NCBI GenBank assembly: GCA_947175635.1
Contig: CAMWNM010000015.1
Location: 1-39,348 of the forward strand
Reading direction: 5' to 3'
Length of the DNA: 39,348 nt
Source of the DNA: an uncultured Bacteroidales bacterium
Lineage (GTDB): Bacteria > Bacteroidota > Bacteroidia > Bacteroidales > P3
The translations under genes and the position numbers were made by a program. The notes beneath the pieces were generated by a model. It was not told the DNA's origin and did no database searches. It saw nothing but the letters and a program-made list of their open reading frames with translations. Positions 24,365-32,654 of the stretch are shown here, piece after piece. Each line of letters opens with the position of its first letter. The first letter of the stretch is position 1.

Positions 24365-25953
24365 TGGCCGCACACCACCTTGCCTCAAAAGCAGAAAAAT
24401 ATCTGCCGTTATTGGCGTTGATCGCGTTTTTACCCATCATGGTACTGCGCGACTTCTCCATTTCAAACGAACTCCGCTACCTGAGCATCGCCGATGAAGC
24501 TTTGCGCAACGGAAATATCTTCACTTTCACCAACAACGGTTTACCTTATGCCGACAAACCGCCGCTCTACCTGTGGATCGTGATGGCAGGCAGACTTCTT
24601 TTCGGCAACCATTGCATGTGGTTCCTTTCCCTTTTTTCTCTCATTCCCGCCCTGATGATCATGCGCATCATGCGCAATTGGTTGCTGGCCGAATGCACGC
24701 TGGCGGACAAAGGATGGAAACTTACCTCCCAGCTTATGCTCATCACCTGCGGGATGTTTCTCGGCCTGAATGTCTTTTTGCGTATGGACACGCTGATGTG
24801 CCTCTTTATCGTTCTCGCCCTGCGTACATTTTACCGGATGTACAGGGGAGAAGGCAATCCGGCCACGCAAGGCATTCTGTTTCCCCTCTACACCTTTTTG
24901 GCCATCTTCACCAAAGGACCGGTAGGCATCATGATGCCTTTGGTTTGCCCCTTGGTCTTTCTGTTGTTCAAAAGGGAAGGCAGAACATTTTTCCGTTACT
25001 GGAACCTGCAGACTTTCGGCATTCTGATTCTGCTCTGCGGAGCATGGTTCCTGGCCGCATATATGGAAGGCGGCGGCCAATACCTCGACAACCTGCTCTT
25101 TCACCAAACGGCCGGCCGCGCTGTCAACGCCTTTCATCACAAGAAGCCATTTTACTACTACCTGATTCAGATCTGGCCCTCACTCGCCCCTTACTGCCTG
25201 TTGCTGATAGGCGTTAACGGAGCGGCTATGCTGAGGCATCGCTTCACTTCCGATACCGAACGTTTCTGGAACTGCATCATCCTTTCCACTTTCGTGATGC
25301 TGTCGGCGGTAAGCGGCAAACTGGCGGTTTATCTGGCACCGATTATTCCTTTCGCCGTGTTCCTAACGGTTTCCCTCATCCGCAAATTCCGATACAACGG
25401 ACTTCTGGCAACAACCGTAGCGTTGCCTGCCGTCGTTTATGCGTTTACCCTGCCCGCCTTGTTCTGTCTGGCCCGTTTCACCTCCCTCCGCTATATCGGA
25501 CAACCTTTCTTTTATGCGGCCGCCGCCATATTGTCCGTTGCCGGAGTCTGGGCGCTGTGTCTGTTGTTCAGGAAAAGAAATATCCGCCGTTCTCTGAACG
25601 TGCTCGGATTCGCTATCCTGCTGGCCGCATTTGCGGGCGGTTGGTCGGTGCCGGCCGTCAACAGTTATATCGGATACCGCGACGTATGCCGGAAAGCGGT
25701 TGAGATAAGCCGGGAAAAAGGGCTCGAAGGTTATTATTCCCTTTATCTGCGCCGGGCGGAAAACACCGATGTTTTTTTGCACGAATCCATCACGCAGATG
25801 CCTCCGCAAACCACGGTGGAGGAACTTTCCGAACTCAACGGTACGGCCTTGCTGCTTACCGAGAAGGGAATAGCCAAAAATCCCGATATCAAAGCGTTTG
25901 TCTCCGCCAAGGAATCTTACCGCGTAGGCCCATATCGGATTGTGGCCCTGTAA
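24364..25953 (+). CDS. ArnT/PMT-like membrane glycosyltransferase (GT-C)
   Basis: 529 residues from ATG 24364, coupled by TAATG to the GT2 gene. It has about eleven to twelve membrane segments and the N-terminal periplasmic loop features of ArnT: ISNELRYLSIADEAL (33-47), where E36 and R38 correspond to the DE/R catalytic loop, and YADKPPLYLWIV (62-73), the KPP motif. The C terminus is a small soluble domain (from about 455). Together with the GT2 enzyme it most likely transfers a lipid-linked sugar to lipid A, a glycan or a protein outside the membrane. In Bacteroidota such pairs are often only annotated as glycosyltransferase family 39/83, and the acceptor here is not known. Confidence 0.85.
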   Translation: MAAHHLASKAEKYLPLLALIAFLPIMVLRDFSISNELRYLSIADEALRNGNIFTFTNNGLPYADKPPLYLWIVMAGRLLFGNHCMWFLSLFSLIPALMIMRIMRNWLLAECTLADKGWKLTSQLMLITCGMFLGLNVFLRMDTLMCLFIVLALRTFYRMYRGEGNPATQGILFPLYTFLAIFTKGPVGIMMPLVCPLVFLLFKREGRTFFRYWNLQTFGILILLCGAWFLAAYMEGGGQYLDNLLFHQTAGRAVNAFHHKKPFYYYLIQIWPSLAPYCLLLIGVNGAAMLRHRFTSDTERFWNCIILSTFVMLSAVSGKLAVYLAPIIPFAVFLTVSLIRKFRYNGLLATTVALPAVVYAFTLPALFCLARFTSLRYIGQPFFYAAAAILSVAGVWALCLLFRKRNIRRSLNVLGFAILLAAFAGGWSVPAVNSYIGYRDVCRKAVEISREKGLEGYYSLYLRRAENTDVFLHESITQMPPQTTVEELSELNGTALLLTEKGIAKNPDIKAFVSAKESYRVGPYRIVAL

Positions 25954-26013
25954 ACCCCGTCAGGAATACAAGACCCCGTTTCCGGCAACGGATTGCGGCA
26001 GACCCGGGCGGCA

Positions 26014-26053
26014 AAAAGGGAGGGCCGTACGCACGCGTACGGCCCTCCCTTTT
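26014..26053. terminator. Bidirectional terminator between ArnT-like and EF-G2 genes
   Basis: A perfect 18-bp stem with a CACG loop, with A-runs on the left and T-runs on the right, between convergent genes, so it can act on both strands. Confidence 0.9.
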
Positions 26054-26078
26054 ATAAAGTTGGCTTTGCCAACTTTAT
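26054..26078. terminator. Second hairpin at the same convergent junction
   Basis: An 11-bp perfect stem (ATAAAGTTGGC with its complement) with a TTT loop, abutting the first hairpin and overlapping the last codon of the minus-strand gene, which stops at 26075. Confidence 0.6.
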
Positions 26079-28228
26079 TCGGCTTCCGGGGAATCATACT
26101 CCTTAAGCAATTTCTCCTGAATTTCGCCCGGAACAAGCTCGTAGCTGTCGAACTTCATCGTAAAGGAAGCCCTGCCGCCACTTATCGAACTCAGTGCGGT
26201 TGAAAAATCAGACAATTCCTTAAGCGGAACCTTGGCCGTGAGCTTTTCATAGCCCTTTTCACTGTTCATGCCCATGATAAGGGCACGGCGGCCCTGCAAA
26301 TCGCCCATAACATCGCCCAGATAATCCTGTGGAACGGAAACTTCCACTTCGTACACCGGTTCGAGAATCTTGGGGTCGGCTTCCTTGAACGCCGTGCTGA
26401 AAGCGGTGCGGCCGGCAATCATGAACGAGATCTCATTGCTGTCAACCGGATGCATCTTGCCGTCGTACACGATAACCCGCACGTCGCGTGCATAGGAACC
26501 GGTAAGCGGGCCTTGCTCCATGCGCGAAAGGATGCCTTTCTGAATGGCGGGCAGGAAGCGGGCATCGATGGCCCCGCCCACGATACTGTTCACAAACACC
26601 AGCTTTCCGCCCCATTCAAGATTAACTACCTGCGTGTCGCGCACGCTTACCTTGAATTCCTGCCCCTTGAAGCGGTAGACGGTGGGCGCCGGCATTCCTT
26701 CGTAATACGGTTCCACAATCAGATGCACTTCGGCGAACTGACCGGCACCGCCCGATTGTTTTTTATGGCGATAGTCGGCCCTGGCCGCTTTGGTGATGGT
26801 TTCCCTGTAGGGAATCCTGGGTTCCGTAAACAGGACGGGTATCTTATCGTTGTTCTCGATACGCCATTTAAGCGTACGTAGATGAAATTCCCCCTGGCCC
26901 GAAACGATGGTTTGCTTCAGTTCCTTCGACTGCTCGACAATCCAGGTGGGATCCTCCTCATGCATACGGAACAGCGCTTCCATCATCTTTTCGGCATCGG
27001 CTTCGTTCTCGGGCTTGATGGCACGGCGGTATTTGGGTTCGGGATAACGGATAAAGTCGAAACGATAGTCGCAGTCCTTGCTGTTGAGGGTATTGCCCCG
27101 GCGCACGTCTTTCATCTTTACCGTGGCGCCGATATCGCCCGCCCGCATTTCGGCCACTTCCTCGCGGTTCTGTCCGGCGATGGTGAACAGCTGCGACATC
27201 CTTTCCTTGGATCCGCGGTCGGCGTTCACCAAATCGTCTCCGGCGTGTACCGTACCCGAAATCACCTTGAAATAAGCCACCTGACCGATATGAGGTTCGA
27301 TACTCGTCTTGAACACAAACAGACTGGTGGGGCCATCCGGTTCGGGCGTAATCTCGCGGCCGTCCACCGTTACAGGACGCGGCATCTTGTCGGTACAAGG
27401 CACCACGTTACCCAAAAATTCGAGCGTCCGGCGCACGCACATATCCCGTCCGGCACACACGCAGAACACCGGGAAGATGCCTCTGGTCACAAGTCCGGCG
27501 CGGATTCCGGCACGCATTTCGTCTTCGCTGAGCGAACCTTCGTCAAAAAACTTGTTCATCAACACATCGTCGTGTTCGGCGGCCGCCTCCACCAACGTTT
27601 TGTGGAATTCCATGGCTTTTTGCATCTCCGCTTCGGGAATGGAAAGCACTTCAGGCACACCGCCCTCTGGTTTCCACTGATACATTTTCATCTTCAACAC
27701 ATCGATTACGGCATGAAACGAATCCCCCACCGTTACCGGATACTGCACGGGAACCACGCGGCTACCCCACTGTTCGCGCAACTGATGCACGGCGTTGTCG
27801 TAATCGGCCTTTTCATGGTCAAGCTGGTTGATGACGAAAATCACCGGTTTGTGCAGCCTGTCGGTCTGACGGAACTGGTTGACGGTACCCACTTCCACAC
27901 CATACTGCGCATTGATGACCATCAGCGCCGTATCGGTTACATGCAGCGCCGAAACAGCCGCACCTGCAAAGTCGTCCGAACCCGGACAGTCGATAAAGTT
28001 AAGCTTGCGGTCTTGCCAGTTCACGCTGAAAACGGTGGAGAACACCGAATAACCGTATTCCTTTTCTACCGGAAAATAGTCGCTTACCGTGTTTTTGGCT
28101 TCCACGCTGCCTCTGCGTTTGATAACGCCGCCTTCGAAAAGAATGGCTTCGGCCAGGGTTGTCTTTCCTGATCCGGCACTGCCCATAATGGCAATGTTCT
28201 TGATTTTGTCGGTTTGAAAATCGTTCAT
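26075..28228 (-). CDS. fusA2: EF-G paralog (EF-G2 type) without the catalytic histidine
   Basis: 717 residues with the full five-domain elongation factor G layout. The GTP-binding loop is intact (MGSAGSGKTTLAEA, 15-28) and G4 is NQLD (134-137), but G3 reads DCPGSDDF (80-87) where canonical EF-G has DTPGHVDF, replacing the catalytic His by Ser. The switch I RGIT motif is also lost (KEYGYSVFS). Domain IV is present (KQSGGAGQFAEVHL, then GGAIDARFLPAIQKG). This matches the Bacteroides EF-G2 paralog, reported to work without ordinary GTP hydrolysis and to help cells during starvation in the gut. It is third in a minus-strand run after sodB and aroK (34-bp gap), with no clear promoter of its own. 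Canonical fusA must lie elsewhere. Confidence 0.92.
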   Translation of the reverse strand: MNDFQTDKIKNIAIMGSAGSGKTTLAEAILFEGGVIKRRGSVEAKNTVSDYFPVEKEYGYSVFSTVFSVNWQDRKLNFIDCPGSDDFAGAAVSALHVTDTALMVINAQYGVEVGTVNQFRQTDRLHKPVIFVINQLDHEKADYDNAVHQLREQWGSRVVPVQYPVTVGDSFHAVIDVLKMKMYQWKPEGGVPEVLSIPEAEMQKAMEFHKTLVEAAAEHDDVLMNKFFDEGSLSEDEMRAGIRAGLVTRGIFPVFCVCAGRDMCVRRTLEFLGNVVPCTDKMPRPVTVDGREITPEPDGPTSLFVFKTSIEPHIGQVAYFKVISGTVHAGDDLVNADRGSKERMSQLFTIAGQNREEVAEMRAGDIGATVKMKDVRRGNTLNSKDCDYRFDFIRYPEPKYRRAIKPENEADAEKMMEALFRMHEEDPTWIVEQSKELKQTIVSGQGEFHLRTLKWRIENNDKIPVLFTEPRIPYRETITKAARADYRHKKQSGGAGQFAEVHLIVEPYYEGMPAPTVYRFKGQEFKVSVRDTQVVNLEWGGKLVFVNSIVGGAIDARFLPAIQKGILSRMEQGPLTGSYARDVRVIVYDGKMHPVDSNEISFMIAGRTAFSTAFKEADPKILEPVYEVEVSVPQDYLGDVMGDLQGRRALIMGMNSEKGYEKLTAKVPLKELSDFSTALSSISGGRASFTMKFDSYELVPGEIQEKLLKEYDSPEAE

Positions 28229-28262
28229 AGTTTTTTGTTTTTGGGATTAGTTTCAGTTTATG

Positions 28263-28781
28263 TTACGGGGACAATATGTCCCGGACGAGGGCGCACAGAC
28301 TGTCGAAGCTTTCCTGCTGGGGACGGAACCGATAGGCGGCCTGCTCATAGAACGGAGCCCTTTCCCTGAGTCCGTCTTCCACAAAACGCGATATCTGCCG
28401 GTCGGTAAGGCCCTTCAAGAGCGGCCGCGAAGACCTCTCCTGTCGGTCGCGCAGGCGGGAAACGATCTCGTGGGCCGGAACATCCACATACAGCGTAACT
28501 CCCATACTGTTCATATAGGCCATATTGTTGTGGAAGCAAGGCAGGCCGCCGCCCGTCACCACGATACCGACAGGAGGAAGGGAATGCAACACCGCCCGTT
28601 CTTCTTCCCTGAATCTCGACTGTCCGAAACGGGAAAAAATTTCGGAAACAGACATTCCCAGACGTTTTTCCACCTCATTGTCCGTATCGTGGAGCGGGCA
28701 ACCCAACCGATCCGACAACCTCTTGCCCAACGTACTTTTTCCGCCGGCCATAAAGCCGACGATGTATAGACAGTGTGGCAA
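28263..28781 (-). CDS. aroK: Shikimate kinase
   Basis: 172 residues. It phosphorylates shikimate at the 3-hydroxyl in the pathway to aromatic amino acids. Visible are Walker A GFMAGGKST (9-17), the Mg/shikimate Asp pair HDTD (31-34), Arg57 in RFGQSRFREEE, the GGG shikimate loop VVTGGGLPC (74-82), the lid RPLLKG (119-124) and Arg141 in RERAPFYEQAAY. It starts 3 bp after the sodB stop, so the two are almost certainly cotranscribed. No other aro gene is in the window. Confidence 0.95.
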   Translation of the reverse strand: MPHCLYIVGFMAGGKSTLGKRLSDRLGCPLHDTDNEVEKRLGMSVSEIFSRFGQSRFREEERAVLHSLPPVGIVVTGGGLPCFHNNMAYMNSMGVTLYVDVPAHEIVSRLRDRQERSSRPLLKGLTDRQISRFVEDGLRERAPFYEQAAYRFRPQQESFDSLCALVRDILSP

Positions 28782-28784
28782 ACC

Positions 28785-29363
28785 TCAGGCAAATCGGGTT
28801 TCTATTCCCTTCCAATCCACCAGTTTCCAAAAATCGGCGATATAGTCGGGACGGCGGTTCTGTTTATCCAGATAATAGGCGTGTTCCCAAACGTCGATCA
28901 CCATCAAGGGTTCCTTTTTGTCGCGCAAGGGATTTCCCGCATTGGGGGTAGAAACGATTTCAAGGCCTTCCCGGCCCTTTACAAGCCATACCCAACCTGA
29001 ACCGAACAATCCGGCGGCAGCGGTGGAGAAAGCGTTTTTAAACGCCTCAAAAGAGCCCCATTGCTTGCAAATGGCTTCGGCCAAAGCGCCCGAAGGCTCT
29101 CCGCCTGCATCGGGAGAAAGGCAGTTCCAATAAAACGTATGGTTCCATACTTGGGCGGCATTGTTGTAAAGCGCACCCTCGGCCTTTTCGATGATGTTTT
29201 CCAATCCGGCCTCTTCAAAAGGCGTGCCCGCTTTCAGTTTGTTGAGATTATCCACATAAGCCTTGTGATGTTTGCCATAGTGGAAAGAAAGGGTCTGCGC
29301 CGAAATGAAAGGTTCCAGCGCGTTTTCTGCATAAGGCAGAGGCGGCAATTCAAAAGTCTTCAT
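28785..29363 (-). CDS. sodB: Superoxide dismutase (Fe or cambialistic Fe/Mn)
   Basis: 192 residues, typical of cytoplasmic Fe/Mn enzymes. The metal ligands are all present: His28 (LSFHYGKHH), His75 (WNHTFYWNCL), Asp157 and His161 (VIDVWEHAYYLD). Gln71 in NNAAQVWNH is the position that favours iron, as in the anaerobe enzymes that accept either metal. It disposes of superoxide during oxygen exposure, in keeping with an anaerobe. First gene of the sodB-aroK-EF-G2 run. Confidence 0.96.
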   Translation of the reverse strand: MKTFELPPLPYAENALEPFISAQTLSFHYGKHHKAYVDNLNKLKAGTPFEEAGLENIIEKAEGALYNNAAQVWNHTFYWNCLSPDAGGEPSGALAEAICKQWGSFEAFKNAFSTAAAGLFGSGWVWLVKGREGLEIVSTPNAGNPLRDKKEPLMVIDVWEHAYYLDKQNRRPDYIADFWKLVDWKGIETRFA

Positions 29364-29432
29364 AGTTTTTTGATTTTATTGATACTCCGGGTCTCTGCGG
29401 CAAAACCGCTTGTAAAGAAGTACCCGATTCCG

Positions 29433-29440
29433 TAAAGATA
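29433..29440 (-). promoter_or_regulatory. Possible -7 box for the sodB run
   Basis: On the minus strand this reads TATCTTTA, one base off TAnnTTTG, about 70 bp before the sodB start. The -33 element is not convincing. Confidence 0.35.
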
Positions 29441-29496
29441 TGAAAAAATCCGTTAGCGTGTTCCCGAAAGGCATGTTCTTTTCGTCAACACATAAA

Positions 29497-29532
29497 AAAG
29501 GCGGTTTTGCACAATTGTGCAAAACCGCCTTT
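29497..29532 (-). terminator. Terminator after the exported protein pair
   Basis: A perfect 16-bp stem around AATT, with a run of T on the minus strand after the stem. It lies 36 bp past the stop of the gene at 29568-30233. Confidence 0.9.
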
Positions 29533-29567
29533 GACCGCATCGGATGCCCTTGCGGAGACACACCGGA

Positions 29568-30233
29568 CTACCAGTTGGCTTCCTCCTTGATCTGTTCAAT
29601 GGAAACCTCCTTCACCTTGATGGTGTTCTTGCCTTCCACGATGAAACCGAAAGTTTTGGAAGAAAGTTCTTCCTTACACTTGTAAACTTCCATATTGTTC
29701 ACCGAAAAGACAAGCTGCAAGCCTTTTTTCTCTATTTCAAACTCCACCTCCCTGTCTTTTCCCGATTTCAATATGATATCGCCGCTTGCTTTCCTATTCA
29801 ACGTTATCCGTTGAGCGTCTTTTTTCGCCGCCACATACTCGAGCTCCGAGCCACTGCAAACTTTATATTTGCCTTCGGCCACCAAAAACGATTTAAAGCT
29901 GCCTTTCTCCTGCTTTTCCTTGTAATCATAAACAAGCCCGAAATAATTGTCCTTGCTGATTTTGGGAATCAGCATCGTCACCTTTATCTTGAAATTTTCC
30001 TTTACGTTAACCGGAAAGTTTGTGATAGATTTGGCGGGTTCCGACGTCTGTTTGTTTGTCAATATATAAAAACCACCCGAAAGGGTTGCGGAAGAGGTTT
30101 TTGTAGCGAATTCTTCCCACTGCAAACGATTGTCTTCAAAATTATATATGGTTACCATATTGTTTTCTTGGGCAAATAGGAAGCATATTCCCGAGAAAAA
30201 ATAGACCAAGAAAAGGAAAACTCTGTTTTTCAT
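29568..30233 (-). CDS. Exported protein of unknown function, jelly-roll-like
   Basis: 221 residues with a signal peptide (MKNRVFLFLVYFFSGICFLF, cleavage after AQ). The mature part has the rhythm of a concanavalin-like beta sandwich: YNFEDNRLQWEEF, then SGGFYILTN, NFKIKVTMLIPK, YFGLVYDY, FSVNNMEVYKCKE and KTFGFIVEGKNTIKVKEVSIE. The last pieces resemble the DUF1080/LamG type in which the protein scores how a glycan or peptide is bound. There is no sorting domain or lipobox, so it is likely periplasmic. It follows the PEGA protein gene by 11 bp and shares its terminator. The codon use is more AT-rich than that of the neighbouring metabolic genes. No function is assigned. Confidence 0.75.
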   Translation of the reverse strand: MKNRVFLFLVYFFSGICFLFAQENNMVTIYNFEDNRLQWEEFATKTSSATLSGGFYILTNKQTSEPAKSITNFPVNVKENFKIKVTMLIPKISKDNYFGLVYDYKEKQEKGSFKSFLVAEGKYKVCSGSELEYVAAKKDAQRITLNRKASGDIILKSGKDREVEFEIEKKGLQLVFSVNNMEVYKCKEELSSKTFGFIVEGKNTIKVKEVSIEQIKEEANW

Positions 30234-30244
30234 TATTTTAATCT

Positions 30245-30922
30245 TTAAAGGTTACTGCCCAAGGTGGTTTGAAGTTCCGAGATGACCTGCCCGTATTTTT
30301 TCAGAACGCGGTCGTATTTCTGGAAACACTGTTCATTGCGCCCGCATTCTTCCAGATCGGCGATTTCAGAATACACTTTTACCCGGTACGCCAATTCTCC
30401 TTCCTCTAATGTCTGCAATCTTATTTCAAGACGGGTTCTCACAATCTGATTGCCGAATTCCTCAAACGTCCAACCGGTTTTAATCCATCCGGCAGCCTTA
30501 TCGCGGACTTCCACGTTTTCAAAATTATTAATGGCTATATTCATCAGCCTGCGCCACACAACATCTTCGCTCATTCCCTGTTTGCAATTAACGGAGAAAA
30601 ATTTATTGGCTATATCCATACCCTCTCCGGCTCCCACCGAATTCATAGCGGCCTCATCTTGCGTCAATCTATAAGATATTGTTTTACGGGGATCTTCCTT
30701 CATCAAGCGTACCGTTTTAGGTTGATAACCGACAGCCTCAAACTTCAATATCATAAATTCATCCCGACCCGAAAACTTAATCGTGTACATACCCGTACCC
30801 ACTTCCGATCCGTTCACATAAATCTTGGCATTGTCGGGAACCACATGAATGGTCTTGACAGGCCCGGCCAAAGCAAGCTGCATCCCCATGAACATCAAAA
30901 AAAGAATCGTAATCTTTCTCAT
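30245..30922 (-). CDS. Exported PEGA-like domain protein
   Basis: 225 residues with a signal peptide (MRKITILFLMFMGMQLALAG). Residues ~22-90 look like a PEGA domain, a small surface beta fold: VVPDNAKIYVNGSEVGTGMY and LKFEAVGYQPKTVRLMKEDP. The remainder is a helical/mixed segment (NFENVEVRDKAAGWIKTGW, RTRLEIRLQTLEEGELAYRV) with a Cys pair (CGRNEQC) near the end. It is the first gene of a two-gene unit with the beta-sandwich protein downstream. Both would act outside the inner membrane, perhaps as a pair. The role is not known. Confidence 0.75.
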   Translation of the reverse strand: MRKITILFLMFMGMQLALAGPVKTIHVVPDNAKIYVNGSEVGTGMYTIKFSGRDEFMILKFEAVGYQPKTVRLMKEDPRKTISYRLTQDEAAMNSVGAGEGMDIANKFFSVNCKQGMSEDVVWRRLMNIAINNFENVEVRDKAAGWIKTGWTFEEFGNQIVRTRLEIRLQTLEEGELAYRVKVYSEIADLEECGRNEQCFQKYDRVLKKYGQVISELQTTLGSNL

Positions 30923-31028
30923 TGCAATTGGTTTTTACATAACCCTCTTCCGAAGGATTATCGTATTTATAATTATTTGTTTGTTATTGGTTATAAGTGA
31001 AATACAAAAACACCGCTCAAAACCGATA

Positions 31029-31036
31029 CAAAATTA
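31029..31036 (-). promoter_or_regulatory. Possible -7 box for the PEGA-like gene
   Basis: On the minus strand this reads TAATTTTG, a TAnnTTTG match, with T-rich sequence about 20 bp upstream in place of a clear -33. It would give a ~100-nt AT-rich leader. Confidence 0.45.
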
Positions 31037-31209
31037 ATACAAAAGTGCGGATAAAAAAAACGGAAGAATGCCATCTGTCTTGTCCGGCCAAAAAGATGTC
31101 TGAAAAAACACCCGGCAGGCAAACAATGTCTGACAGAAACCGGGCGTAAGAAATTCCGCCGGATAAGATCATCTGTGGGGAACAAAACCTATGTCGGATG
31201 GGGAGAAAA

Positions 31210-31242
31210 AAAGGCGTTCCGTTTGAAAAACGGAACGCCTTT
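31210..31242 (-). terminator. Terminator of the lysine fermentation operon
   Basis: A 15-bp perfect stem (AAAGGCGTTCCGTTT with its complement) with a 3-nt loop and a T-run on the minus strand, 50 bp past the kamA stop. Confidence 0.9.
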
Positions 31243-31292
31243 GCAAAAAAGCGCCTTCACCGGCAGGCACACGCCCGCCTGAACGGCGGCTA

Positions 31293-32654
31293 TTATTTAC
31301 GTTTACCCGCTTTGGCGGCTTTGGGCTGCGCTTTTTTGGCGGCTGCCTTGGCAGCCTTTTCTCCCTTCTTGGCTGTCGGTCTGGCCGTCTTCTTAAGCTC
31401 TGCCTGGCGTTTCCTGGAGCGTTCATGGCGTTCCAGCACCGCCGGTTCCAGCGAGATGTTCTCGTTGGGCAGGCTCAACAGCTGGCTCACGCCTTCTGTC
31501 TTGAGGTTCTTGCGGTCTATTTCGGCCGAAATGCGGTTATCGTAGTCCACCGGTTCGGTATAGGTGGTGATAACGCCTTCGAAGTTGCGCAGGATGGCCT
31601 TGCCGCCTCCCAGCGAAATCAAATACTGGGGCATGACGGGAATCTTGCCGCCTCCGCCGGGTGCGTCCACCACAAAAGTGGGCACCGCATAACCCGACAC
31701 ATGGCCGCGCAAGCCTTCGATAATCTCTATACCCTTGCTTACAGGCGTACGGAAATGCTCCAGTCCCATCGAAAGGTCGCATTGATAGATGTAATACGGA
31801 CGTACACGGATTTTCACCAACTCGCACACCAACTTCTTCATGATGCTCACCGCATCGTTCACGCCGCGTAAAAGCACGCTCTGGTTGCCCAAAGGAATAC
31901 CGGCATTGGCCAAACGCGCACAGGCGGCGGCACTTTCCTCGGTAATTTCGTTGGGATGGTTGAAGTGGGTGTTGAGCCAAACGGGATGATACTTGGCAAG
32001 CATCTTCACCAAATCGGGCGTGATACGCTGGGGACAAACCACCGGCACACGGCTTCCGATACGGATAATCTCCACATGCTTGATGGCGCGCAGACGTTGG
32101 ATGATGTATTCCAGCTTGGCATCGGAAACCAACAAGGCATCGCCGCCCGAAAGCAATACATCGCGTACCTGAGGGGTACGTTCTATATATGCCAAGGCTT
32201 TTTCGATTCTTTCCTTGGGGCTTTCGCAGTCGTTCTGCCCGGCAAAACGGCGGCGCGTGCAATGACGGCAATACATCGAGCACTGGTCTGTGATAAGGAA
32301 AAGCACCCTGTCCGGATAACGGTGGGTAAGGCCGGGGGCGGGAGAATCCTCGTCTTCATGCAGGGGATCAAGCAAATCGGCGGCCGACACATGCGTTTCG
32401 GCACCGGTGGGAATGGCCTGCTTGCGCACCGGATCGTTGGGGTCTTTGGGGTCGATAAGGCTCAGATAGTACGGCGTGATGGCCATACGGAGCGTTTTGA
32501 GCGTTTTCTTCACACCGGCCTCTTCATCCTTGGTCAGCTTAACGTATTTCTTGAGATCTTCTATGGTTTCGATACGGTTCTTGACCTGCCATTTCCAATC
32601 GTTCCACTCGGCATCGGAGACCTTGGGAAACAATTCTTTTCTTCGGCTTTTCAT
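31293..32654 (-). CDS. kamA: L-lysine 2,3-aminomutase with basic C-terminal tail
   Basis: 453 residues from ATG 32654. The frame is open upstream, but this start makes the active-site numbers equal to the Clostridium subterminale enzyme: radical-SAM Cys125, Cys129, Cys132 (CSMYCRHC), Asp293 (QCDLSMG), Asp330 and PLP-binding Lys337 (VDAPGGGGKIPV). It interconverts L-lysine and L-beta-lysine using SAM, a 4Fe-4S cluster and PLP, the first step of lysine fermentation. After the normal end (~residue 415) comes a ~35-residue tail of Lys/Ala/Pro, with KKTARPTAKKGEKAAKAAAK and KAAKAGKRK, resembling histone H1 or bacterial HU-type tails. It is the last gene of the operon, preceded by a 213-bp gap after kdd. 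Confidence 0.96.
   Translation of the reverse strand: MKSRRKELFPKVSDAEWNDWKWQVKNRIETIEDLKKYVKLTKDEEAGVKKTLKTLRMAITPYYLSLIDPKDPNDPVRKQAIPTGAETHVSAADLLDPLHEDEDSPAPGLTHRYPDRVLFLITDQCSMYCRHCTRRRFAGQNDCESPKERIEKALAYIERTPQVRDVLLSGGDALLVSDAKLEYIIQRLRAIKHVEIIRIGSRVPVVCPQRITPDLVKMLAKYHPVWLNTHFNHPNEITEESAAACARLANAGIPLGNQSVLLRGVNDAVSIMKKLVCELVKIRVRPYYIYQCDLSMGLEHFRTPVSKGIEIIEGLRGHVSGYAVPTFVVDAPGGGGKIPVMPQYLISLGGGKAILRNFEGVITTYTEPVDYDNRISAEIDRKNLKTEGVSQLLSLPNENISLEPAVLERHERSRKRQAELKKTARPTAKKGEKAAKAAAKKAQPKAAKAGKRK

Larger units (their letters stand above)
30923..31292. other. Gene-free stretch between the PEGA-like gene and kamA
   Basis: About 370 bp without a credible gene. It holds a candidate minus-strand promoter near 31029, an AT-rich leader for the PEGA gene, and the kamA terminator at 31210-31242. 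Between them, 31090-31150 has two ATGTCTGA copies (31097 and 31124) and a CCCGG/CCGGG pair, which may fold but show no recognised element. Short open frames here lack coding character. Confidence 0.5.

Noticed and set aside
26882-28171. Long open frame on the plus strand (about 430 codons) opposite EF-G2
   Set aside because: Antisense of a conserved gene with low-complexity His/Phe-rich sequence and no start signal.
30991-31185. Short minus-strand open frame upstream of the PEGA-like gene
   Set aside because: Arg/Phe-rich, no family, and it covers the likely promoter; not treated as a gene.
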